A stretch of DNA of 64,000 bases from Blattamonas nauphoetae (lineage: Eukaryota; Preaxostyla; Oxymonadida), in the NCBI GenBank assembly GCA_033064195.1, contig JARBJD010000012.1, forward strand, positions 62,001-126,000, written 5' to 3'. This document shows, piece by piece, positions 25,651-35,400 of the stretch. The stretch's first letter is position 1. Every line of letters begins with the position of its first letter. The position numbers and the translations under genes were made by a program. The notes beneath the pieces were generated by a model. It was not told the origin of the DNA. It was given only the letters and a program-made list of their open reading frames with translations, and did not search any database.

Positions 25651-26025
25651 TCAGGTTGTATCTCTATAGTGAATCATGTACACTGAAGCAATTATCAAAG
25701 AGAACCAGAATAGAAGGACTGAGAAACGATCAATGACAAGAAAATCATGGTTTAGACAACGGTTGAGCGAATCCTTGTTGGAAGACAAAAGTCCAATGTA
25801 AGAGATGAAATACAAAGAGCCGATTAATCTATTTCTAAATTGTTGTTGTTCAGATGAAGAATGTGCATGTCGACGGAGTCCGAAAGTTCTGACAACTTCT
25901 TCACAAGAAACGTGTGAATTTTGACTTCTTCCAACGGCAGAGAGAAAATAGATCAAATAATGGGCATATTTCCTGATCAATGCATCAATCCGTGGGTTTA
26001 CCGATTGAGAGCAACTCTGTGACAT
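25651..26025 (-). CDS. Small protein with C-terminal hydrophobic segment
   Basis: This is an uncharacterised 124-residue protein. The N-terminal half is polar with a Ser/His/Gln-rich patch (HAHSSSEQQQ). The C-terminal half has two hydrophobic stretches, around LIGSLYFISYIGLL and the stronger VLLFWFSLIIASVYMIHY, so it is probably a membrane protein. The spacing of the hydrophobic segments vaguely recalls PEX11-type peroxisome proteins, but the match is too weak to assign, and peroxisomes are doubtful in a metamonad. It ends 38 bases before the PP2A scaffold start on the same strand. Confidence 0.5.
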   Translation of the reverse strand: MSQSCSQSVNPRIDALIRKYAHYLIYFLSAVGRSQNSHVSCEEVVRTFGLRRHAHSSSEQQQFRNRLIGSLYFISYIGLLSSNKDSLNRCLNHDFLVIDRFSVLLFWFSLIIASVYMIHYRDTT

Positions 26026-26049
26026 CTTCTCAACAGAATGAGAGGCGTG

Positions 26050-27795
26050 TCATCCCTTCTCGTTCTTAAGAGCAACAGCGACCATGGCGTGATAGAGTGA
26101 ATGTGCTTGGCATATTCCCATCACCCAGTTCTCCATTTCAGAAGCAGACGAGAAGACAAAGAGCAGTGGAAACTGCGGTTCCTTTCTCTGAAGCTCGATG
26201 AGACATTGTGAAGGTGAGGAATCGAGAAGGGTTGATTGTTTTGTTGGGGCATTCTCGGTGAGTCTGTTCCACCGAGAAATGAAAGTCGACTCGGAGAGAA
26301 AACCAGACACTTCGTAGCTTCGTTCGTCGGAGTTGTCTTCGATGCGAGGGAAGCACCTGATTTGGACAATGTCGGAGAGGTGGCATTCCCCGATGGGCTG
26401 TGCTCCACTACTCTGTCGCCACTTCAGCCCATGAAAAACTTTGCGTTGAGGGGGGAGGGAAGTGTGTGTCGATGGTTGTTTTGGAATTGCGAGTGTTGTG
26501 AAGGAAGGGGTTGGTGCTTCCTTATCTTTGAACCCGTCTATCGACAAATGATAAATTGCAGACGTTCCAGTATGACCTATTTTAATGGTGTACGTTCCTT
26601 TGGAGAGAAATGCGCATTCAAATGGCAATGAGAGGATTGGAATGTTTTTGGACTGATAGTGACCTGACGTGGTCAATATTCGTTGTGAAGATAGCGTTAA
26701 TGCACTACGAAGATAAGCACGAACAAAAGAAGTTGTTCTCTGCGACAGAAGAGGGTTATCGATGATGGGAATGAGAGTGATTGATGTTCGTTCATTTTGT
26801 GGAGTAGTCGTGAACATGGAATCCCGAAGGGCATCAAAAGACACAAGTTCGGGAGTAAATTGGCTTTTTTTCATTGATTTTGTTGAGTCAACTTTTCCTT
26901 TCGCGATATTCAGAACAGTTTCTTGTTGTTCGAGAAGCTTTGTTAGAATTGGATTTTCCTCGATTTCGACTTCATTCGGTGCGAGAACAGAAACTTTTTG
27001 GGGTGATTTTTCAGTTGCAAGTCGAGATGATGGTCCTACTGTTCGAGAGAAAGATTCTTGGGCTTGGATTCGTTCACGCTCTCTCAAAAGAAGAACTAAT
27101 GGTACCATGAGAGCTTCAGTGGGAAGTTGAGATGATTTTTGTTGAGTATGAATCTCTGCTTGGGGAATTGAATCCGAAGATGAAGATGATGATGAGGAGT
27201 TTGACGATTGGTGCGAATACGAGTCTGAATCACTTGAAGATGAAGAGATGTGATCAAAATCGTCATTTTGTTGCTTTTTTGGCAGCTGGTTTTTCCATGT
27301 CGTTGTGAGGTCCGTTGGTTCATGAAAGATAAATTGTGGTTGTTGAAATCTGGGTTGGCTCTGACGAGGTGCAGAGCTTGCCGACAATTGTTGGGTAGTC
27401 GGTGAAAGAAAACGGTTTTGTGTGTTTGGAGGATAAAAACTTTGGGAGATTTTTCGAGATGACCGAGTGGACTGATGTGTTTTCTTTCTTTGTCGATGAG
27501 GAGAGGAAGATGATGGTCGATGTTGGGAAAGTAGTGGTGAGTTATAAATTTGAGATTGTGAATGATAATTTGGTGTGCCCCTCAGAACTTCAGATTGTCG
27601 GGAGTTCTGAGGAGAACGGGAATTGTTGAGTTGTGTAGATAATCCATTTGGGCGTTTATGGTCCTCAAAACGAACGAACATTCGTCTTTCAGCTTCATCA
27701 TTAAGGTATTTGGCATGTTCTTCCTGATGTTGCTTTAACATACGATGAAAATTTGTGGTGTCAAAGATGGAATCTAGAAAAGTGAGATAACACAT
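26050..27795 (-). CDS. Low-complexity protein with PH-like C-terminal domain
   Basis: This frame encodes 581 residues. Residues 1-230 are Ser/Gln/Pro-rich and probably disordered, with a long Ser run. The C-terminal 140 residues have alternating strands ending in an amphipathic helix (SASEMENWVMGICQAH) that reads like the last strand and helix of a PH domain (inference). The family is not recognised. The first ATG at 27795 may not be the true start: an acceptor-like TTTTCTAG lies just inside it, and an upstream open stretch at 27961-27813 reads as coding (IFCVTQKSQGRNFESRW). The two did not join in phase with any donor I could find. The gene may be a cytoskeletal or lipid-binding adaptor, but no function can be claimed. 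Confidence 0.55.
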   Translation of the reverse strand: MCYLTFLDSIFDTTNFHRMLKQHQEEHAKYLNDEAERRMFVRFEDHKRPNGLSTQLNNSRSPQNSRQSEVLRGTPNYHSQSQIYNSPLLSQHRPSSSSPHRQRKKTHQSTRSSRKISQSFYPPNTQNRFLSPTTQQLSASSAPRQSQPRFQQPQFIFHEPTDLTTTWKNQLPKKQQNDDFDHISSSSSDSDSYSHQSSNSSSSSSSSDSIPQAEIHTQQKSSQLPTEALMVPLVLLLRERERIQAQESFSRTVGPSSRLATEKSPQKVSVLAPNEVEIEENPILTKLLEQQETVLNIAKGKVDSTKSMKKSQFTPELVSFDALRDSMFTTTPQNERTSITLIPIIDNPLLSQRTTSFVRAYLRSALTLSSQRILTTSGHYQSKNIPILSLPFECAFLSKGTYTIKIGHTGTSAIYHLSIDGFKDKEAPTPSFTTLAIPKQPSTHTSLPPQRKVFHGLKWRQSSGAQPIGECHLSDIVQIRCFPRIEDNSDERSYEVSGFLSESTFISRWNRLTENAPTKQSTLLDSSPSQCLIELQRKEPQFPLLFVFSSASEMENWVMGICQAHSLYHAMVAVALKNEKG

Positions 27796-27988
27796 GAGAT
27801 ACTCGATGATCGTCGGAATACTGTCGATTTTTGTGGAGGAGAATGTAATTCATCCATCGAGATTCAAAGTTTCTTCCTTGACTCTTCTGGGTCACACAAA
27901 AAATGGAGAATGGTTTGAACTCAATTTCATTCAATTGTATCGCAAATTCAGAATTCTTCTTCACGAGTGAAATGATAAAATAAGAATC

Positions 27989-29664
27989 TTACAAATTGGA
28001 TACCAATAAAGAGAAAATATTGTGGTAAGTATCGATAATTTGATCGTTCTTCTGCGTCGACAGATCATCTGTAAATAGAGGAAGATCTTCCTTCCCTTCA
28101 ACCCATTCAATTTCATGTTCATCCTCCCATTTCCACTCACAATGAGAAAACATGTTTGTTGTCACAACGGGTACTGTATAAACAAGAGATTCTGGAACCG
28201 TCCCCATGGCTCTTTGGAGTGGGAGGGTGGTCGGCTGCTGGTTCTGCTTTCCCTTCTGCTGAAAAGGTGTTGATGATGTGGACTGAGTGTTGGATGAGGA
28301 TGATGGCGTGGAGTAGGTTGTGATGTTGGATGATGGGAGAATCGAATACTGTGATTTTGGCTTTTGGGTTTTGCTTGATTGTTCCTGAGGAGCAGATGTC
28401 GGAAGAGATTGTGGGGCGGTCTGCTGAAGATTGAAGAGAGAGCTGGTTTGGACGAAGGATGAGGCGAATGAGATGTTGGCTGCAGCGACAAAGCATGGAG
28501 TGGAGGGCTGGTTGTGGGATGGCGGGAGAAATGAGACGGAGCGGAGAGCGGATTGAGTCGGGATGTTCCAAACTGTGCACTTTCCATCCGCAGACGTGCT
28601 GACAAGGAAGAATTGATTGAAGAATTGAGAATGGACGAGGGCGAGGGAGTGGATGGGGGTGGAAAGGGTGTTGAACGTCTGCATGGTGGGTCGGATTGCT
28701 TTGATGTTCGTTTTCTTCTCCAAATCAAGAGTGGACGCTGTGGCAGAGCGGAGGAGAGCGTGGAGATCGATGGTGGATGAATGAATTGATCCGTCAGAAC
28801 ACCCAACGAAGAGAATCGGTTGAGATGTGCGGAGGATGGGCGAGGCAGAGGGAGAGACGGCGAGACAGCATGGACGAGCCGTCGCCAACGATGCCTGGAG
28901 AAGGAGGGTACCATTTAGAGAGTGGACTTTAACTGTCTCATCGTCAGACACCGAGAGGATGAGCTGAGGCGTTGAGAGTGGTGATGTTTTGAGGCCAAGT
29001 TCGGTCAAGAAGAATATCTGTTGGATTGAAAGAGTATGGGCAACAAATCGGAGTGTTTGGAGTGGATATTGAGTGAAATTTGTTTGGGTTTCGGATGAGT
29101 CCGTATTTAGGCTGAATAATCTGGACGTCTTTAGAAAACGGAGAAAACACACAATGGTGCAGAAATAACTGCAATATGACCATCAACACATCCACATACA
29201 ACATATGAACAATCATTTGCGACGGAAATAGTGGTGATGGCCTGACGATGAACGTGAATTTTGGAGCAGAGTTGGCCCGTCGGAAAGGACCAGCAATAAA
29301 CAGTTCCAGAGGATGTTCCAGCAACAATGAACGATCCGTCATCAGTTGCAGCGATTGAATAGATTGTTTCTGGGATTACAAACTTCGTTAACGGTTGAGC
29401 CTGAGATGTGGAATGATGAATGATTTTGTCATCTGATTGAAGAGTGAACCTAACACAAACATTTCCTTTTGTATAGATGTTGATTATTGACTTGCCACCT
29501 GTGTTTGATGCTTCAGGTATCTGACAAGATAGAATAAAATGGTCTGTGGAGCAGAAGCAATTTCTCGTTGATTTATTGTTGTTGAATGTGAACAATGGAT
29601 GGCCAGTGGTTATGTCCCAAAGAGTGACCTCTGGATGATCCTGTGAATAAAACAGCGCGTGCAT
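27989..29664 (-). CDS. WD40-repeat protein, WDR18/Ipi3-like
   Basis: Two exons (29664-29153, 29120-27989) give 547 residues. At least five WD40 blades are visible, such as TIYSIAATDDGSFIVAGTSS, ISVANDCSYVVCGCVDGHI, SVSDDETVKVHSLNG and VSTSADGKCTVWNI. The first blade begins EVTLWDITTG, and the order of a blade reading GTVYCWSFPTGQL, then HRQAITTISV, resembles WDR18/Ipi3 of the Rix1 complex in 60S ribosome maturation. That subfamily call is tentative. The C-terminal 150 residues are Ser/Pro/Gln-rich. The intron is 32 bases and starts GTGTGT, with its acceptor at GTCCAG. Confidence 0.65.
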
Positions 29665-29801
29665 GGAGAGCTGTTTTAACTTGGTTGGGTTGATCGATTT
29701 TTGTTGATGAGCAACAATGTTTCAAATATTGATTTACGACAGAAACCCCTTAATATGAACAATTAACACATGTAGAAAACTAATAATGTGAAATGAATTC
29801 A

Positions 29802-32326
29802 TTAATCAAGAGATTGGTACTTCGTCCCAATTCTGGAGCGTCTGGGAGCAGACGGTGGTCTTGCAGCGGAAAATGTTGTCCTCTGTGTAGTGGCAGTTGC
29901 GATATTCTCGCTTGGAGTCCCCTGAAAAATCATCGATTCCGTTGCCATGACGGGACTGTGTTCAGATTGAGGATTGGCGGATGGGGTTGGCTTGGATTGT
30001 GATGTCTCGGTTGATGGTGCTTGTGTGGGAGTGATGAGATGTTGGGATTGTTGGAGATAGGATTGTGTGATGGGAAGAGATGAAAGAAGAGAAGACTGAA
30101 ATGTTGGACGTGGTTGTGGGAGTGTGTGAGATGGTGGAGGAATTGTCGGTGAGGATGGTTGGATGTTCTGCTGTGATGAATAAGGAGCCTCGAATGAATG
30201 TGATTGGGGCTGGAAACTTGATGGTGGCTGTGTTGTGGGAGAGAGTGGTGATTTGTTCGATGGGAATTGTCCAGTGGGAGAGGTGTTTGGCTGGACAATC
30301 TTGTCCAATGGGTGAGATCGAAAATCTGACGAAAGGGGGTCTTTCGTCCGCGTGAGTGGGTCACTTTTGGGTTGGGTATTTGAAGTGTTGCGTTCTGTGA
30401 GGGTGGAAGTTGAGAGAGCGGGGAAGATGGGTAGGTTCTTGTTCAGAGCAGTAAGATCCGGAAGGACGGGAGGAGGAGGGAGAGGTGATGTTGAGGTTCG
30501 GCCGCTCCTCAGAGCACTGGTCGATCGAAGGGCTCGGTGAGACGTGTCACGTGTGTGTGTGACTGGGATCGACGGCGACTGGCTCTGTGTGTCTGTTCGG
30601 AGTCGACTGGTTCTTTCTCCGAAGACTCGACTGTGCAGCAGGTCTGCCTCTTCCAGCATCGGACGAGGATTGGTGTCACCAAAGCGGGACGAGGCTCCCA
30701 GCCTGCTTTGCCAGTCATCTCTTTGCTTTCCGAGCAGAGTGTCTCCGAGACTCGTCATTCCGAATCCTTTCCGTTCCTCATCTCGCTCTTTCAGCTGTTT
30801 TTCAGTCAGTTGCTGTGCAAGTCGTTCCTGCACGTCTGTCAAGACTTTCACACGTTCAGCCAGTTCCTTCTTGTCCTTCTCTGCCTTTTCGTAGTCTTGA
30901 GTCGTTCTAGTCAGTGATCGATTTGTGTCGTCGAGTGTTCGTTTCAATTCCCGAATCTAAAAAAGAGGGATAAATGAATGGTGTGACATACTTCGTCTTC
31001 TTTATCGTGAATTGCTCCTTGCAAAGAATCTAAATCGTTTTGATGTTGTGTGATTGTGTCGTTCAACTCATCCACATCTCGAATCAACTCTTCCCTCTCA
31101 TGCCACATATTGTCGATGATCCCGTTTCCTTTCTCTATCTCTTTCGCCTGTGCTGAGAGCTTTTTCTTCAATCTCGTGATTTCCTCCTTCAGCTCCCGAA
31201 TCGAACCTTCGAGTGTTTGTTTAAAATCGTTCGTTTGGGCAATCCGGGTTTCATTTTCAACCAAACGCTCCTTTCTGTCGTTGATTTGTTGTTCGAGGCT
31301 CGCACAAGTCAGCATAAGGTTTGAGTGCGTAGATTGAAGTTCAGAGAATCTGGCAGCAAGGTCATTTTTTTCTTTCTCTGTTGTATCAAACCGTGCTCGA
31401 ACAGTTTTGAGTTCACTGGTTCTACTTTCCAATTGTTCCGTTAATTCGCGGATTCGATTTTCGTTGGAGTTGATAGACGCGAGATTGGAGCTCTTATCAG
31501 TTTCCAGTGAAAGAATCTTTTCACGAAGCTGTGATACCTCCTGTTGATGTGCTTGTATTTGTTCTGAGTATCTTGTTTCATATTTTTGAACCAGATCGGC
31601 TGATTCTAGCTTTGTTCGCTCGTTTGCTTGTGACAGTTCAATTCTATGTTCAGATTGAATGGCCGCAAGTTCTCTTTGGAGCGATTCCAATGTAGAACTT
31701 TCTTCCTCAAGGGACTGAACTTGATTATCAATTTTTGTTTGGCGTTCAAGTGCAAGAGTCTTCCAATGTGCAACCTGTCCAACAACATATTTGATGATAT
31801 GAATATCAGTGGGTCGCTTAAAATCGAGTCGGTAAAGCTCAAGGTTTCGATATTGTTGAGTTTGTGTCAAAATGAAGGTCGCTTCAGTGCAGTGTTCGTT
31901 TAAAGTTAGAGAGGCAGACGATTTTGCTGATAATTGATTGAAATCGGCCACACTTGTTGATATGCTGAGAGAGTCACTTTTTGTACTTTCCAAATCTCGT
32001 GCAAAAAAGGTAGGGAATTCTTCAAAAGAGAGATTAAGCCTGAATCTTTCTTTGAATTTTGTGAAGTCTTGTTCAGCAAGTTCCATCACATATAAAAAGT
32101 CAAATTCACTTTCATCTTTCAATTCAATGATATGAAAGAGTTTGTTTGAGGGTTGGAGAGGTTTTGTTGCTATATGAACAACTAGTTCACGTTTGTCCTT
32201 CTTTTCTCCAAAGCGAATTTCGAATGGAACATGAATTGTCAGTTCTTCTCGTGAAGGGGAGATAGGTGAGATGAGCGCTGGAGATTGTCTTTGAATCGAC
32301 GATGTTAGAAAAGGTTCAAACGACAT
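29802..32326 (-). CDS. SASS6: SAS-6 centriole cartwheel protein
   Basis: Two exons (32326-30992, 30956-29802) encode 829 residues. The N-terminal head (about 30-180) follows SAS-6: a basic strand RELVVHI, then DFLYVMELAEQDFTKFK, then FEEFPTFF. It ends with YRNLELYRLDFKRPTDIHII, equivalent to the PISA segment. A long coiled coil spans about 190-520, and a Ser/Pro/Thr-rich disordered tail follows. SAS-6 dimers form the nine-fold cartwheel hub that sets centriole and basal-body symmetry. The intron is 35 bases and starts with canonical GTATGT. Together with the dynein gene it shows a conventional flagellar apparatus. Confidence 0.85.
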
Positions 32327-32498
32327 TATATCTCATGGGTGTGATCTCAAGGCCTTTGGAAAAAGAAATAAGGAATTATATAAAATGGAACAAAAGAGAT
32401 AAAAAAAGCAAGATGTCAACGACTTAAAAATTGAAGAACAGTTTGAAATGTTACAAATGAATTTTGAATTAAGAAACTATTGAGAGAAGAATCTAACT

Positions 32499-35400
32499 TC
32501 ATCCATTATCGTCATCTCCTGATCCTTCGCTTACACTTAGTTCCTCCGAATGAGTCGAAGCGATCGAATGAGAATCATCGTCCTTGGCCTGTAGATTTCC
32601 CTTCGACCTCCAACCACCCATTTTGCTCTGTCCAATGGCTGTCTTCTTTCCTGTCCGTCCCACAAAGCTGGCCATCCCCATCGTGATCTGATGTTCAGAG
32701 TCGATTTTTTGGACAAGCCCGCACATTACAAGGAGGAGGAACAAAAGTTGGAAGACGAAGCCGCAGACGAACATCGAAAGAACAAAAGTTCGCGTTGATT
32801 TGAGGCTGGTGATGGTCCCATCGACACACGCACCCAAATACCGGTCCAACCCATCACGCCCGTCTTGTGTCATGATTGTGTAGAGCTGCCCGTAGTACTG
32901 TGAGCGCCAGTCGAGATGGAATGAGTTGTGAGATGTGGTTGTGTTCGGATCGTCGAAGCCGAGCAGAAGGGATGTTGCTGTGATGAGAGTGTCAATCAGA
33001 TTGTCAAGTCCGTAGTACACACTTCCAATCCCAACCATCCTCCCTTCCACACAATTGTCCTCGTCGTACAGGAGACACGACTGCGTGTCCAGACAGATCT
33101 TGTCAGCGTTCGGGAACTGTCCCCGCATGCGAGGGACTTGGAGTGAGTCGACAACAGAATCGTGAACAAGGCCTGTGTCGCTGATGGTCCCAAACTCGAA
33201 TCCGAAGATGGCAACATAGTTGAGTGATCGGAAGTATTCGAGCATCCGCACAGAAAGCTGGAAGAGAGAGGCCTGATCAGTTGTGAAGTGGTTGGTGGAG
33301 TTGGTGACCGGGTTGGTCGAGTGAGATAGGCCGATGACGTTGGTTGAGTTCATTCCCCGAGATTTGGGGCTGTCCAGAAGCGGGGATCGACCGTACACCA
33401 TCTGCTGGGAGAGATAGAGCATTTGGAAGGCTGCGGCGTTCCTCAGAGCGACGATGAATGTTGGGGCAGCTGCATCGTGCACTGCGTGGCGAAGAACGAA
33501 GAAACCGGCCAAGATAAACCCGATTCCTCCACAAACAATCAGAAGAACGAACAAAATCCCGAAAAGCCAGTTAGCGCCGAACATTTGATCATCTGGGCTG
33601 GCTCGAGAGACATCTCGTTGGCTGCTGATCTGCATTTTGAAGAGGTGGTCGACACGTTCGAGGAGCGACCCCCACAACTCGTCTGACATTGACAGATCCA
33701 AAGCGTCCATGTTGAGTTGAGGGAAGACCATCGACTGTCGAAAGGCCAGCTCGTCTTCTGCTCTCTTCTTCGCTTTTTCCTCTTCGTCATCATCCGGTGT
33801 TGTCTGCACATTGGAGAGAAGTGGTTGGGTTGACTTGAGACTCCACTCTGTTTGCGAGGTCGTGACTGAGTCCTGGTTGATTGGATTCTGGGCGAGGATG
33901 AGGTGATCCATTGTCGTTACTGTTGACATGAGTGTGTTTCCTGGCGAGTATGATGTCTGCTGTTGCAGCGGCGTTGCGAATTGAAGAAGAAGTTGGTTGG
34001 GGTCGATGGGGCTTTGCTGTTGGTTGAAGATGGATTGAGGGAAGTTGACAGGAGAGAAGGGCTGTGGGTTCTGATGAAGGATGGCTGGGAGCTCCTCTTT
34101 TGTGCCTTTCTGGTCACTCCAATGATTCGAATCGACAGTGTTGGGTTTGACTTCAGACTTTGTCGAATTTCTGTGTTTGTGTTTGTCTTTTTTGTGGCTC
34201 CGTTTGTGTTTGTGCTTTGAATGGCGGTGTTTGCTCTTGTGTTTATGCCTTTTATGTTTGTGCTTCCTCCGTCTTCGCCGATCGGCTGAAGAATCAGAGC
34301 TGGTCGATTCGCTGTTTGATTCGGCATTCGATTCGTCTGTCTCGCTGTCTGTGTCAGACGAGGAGTCATCTGAAGACGAATCAGACGAGCTGGAGCTGGT
34401 TGATTCCTCTTCCTTTCTCTTCCATCTCTCCGACAGGTCGAACTCGTTGCTCTGATCAGACTCATCTTTTCTTCGATGCTTCTTCCGACGGTTCTTTCGA
34501 TGTTTCTTGTGCGTTTTGTGCTTCTCCGGTGTTGACTGTTCCTCAACCATCTCAACAGCTTCCTCCTTCGTCTCTTTCGAGTCATTCGAATTCGGGACAG
34601 GTTCTGGTTCGTGCTCATCAATCTCTCTCAACACTTTCTGGACGAGGTCGAGAGTATCCTCCTCTGCAACCGTGACTGGGTCTTCAGAGTGTGTGAATGA
34701 CGCTGCAGGGTAGATAGTCGGTGTGATTGGTGTGAGGGGTAGAACGTGGATTGTCTTCCCTTCATCCTGCGCCCCCGGGATGGGTGTTTGAGGAGGTCGG
34801 ATGATTGGGAAAGGGTTGTCTTTGTCTTTCGCATCCTTCTCGTTCCACGTTTCCGTCCAGGTCACATGTTTCTGAAGAGCTTCTTTGTCCACAGACAGCA
34901 TCCCGATGACAACTGATTTCCGTTCTGCCTTCATGTGGCACGTCACAATACAAAGGAAGGCAACAATAACCACAATCGAGATAATCATCGCACCAAAACA
35001 GATGATGGCAGTGATGGTGAGATTGTCTGTGGATCTGTTGTCTTGGAGGACCTTTCGGTGCATAAAGTACTTGGCTGATTCTGTCAGGCCGAACGGGACG
35101 TTGAGGAGGACGAAGGCCATCTCAGTGGAGAGTTGGACGGCGAGGTTGGTTGGAGTGAAGACGTTGGATGAGAGAGAGTGAGGACGAGAATGCTGGGATT
35201 GGAGTGGAATGTGTGGGGTGAGTGAAGAAAAATCAGAGTTCGATGACATTGAAGAATTGTTGTAGTCGGATGTGATGAGGAATTCGACAGAAGACACGAC
35301 TTGTCCCACCATGTCCAGCAGTCCCACCATCTCCTCCTTGAAATCAAACCGTCCTGCGTGATTGGGCTGAATCTGGATCATATTGAACCCAACCTTCTCC

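Noticed and set aside
25651-26025. PEX11 peroxisome protein
   Set aside because: Only the spacing of hydrophobic segments is suggestive. No diagnostic motif is seen, and peroxisomes are not expected in a metamonad.
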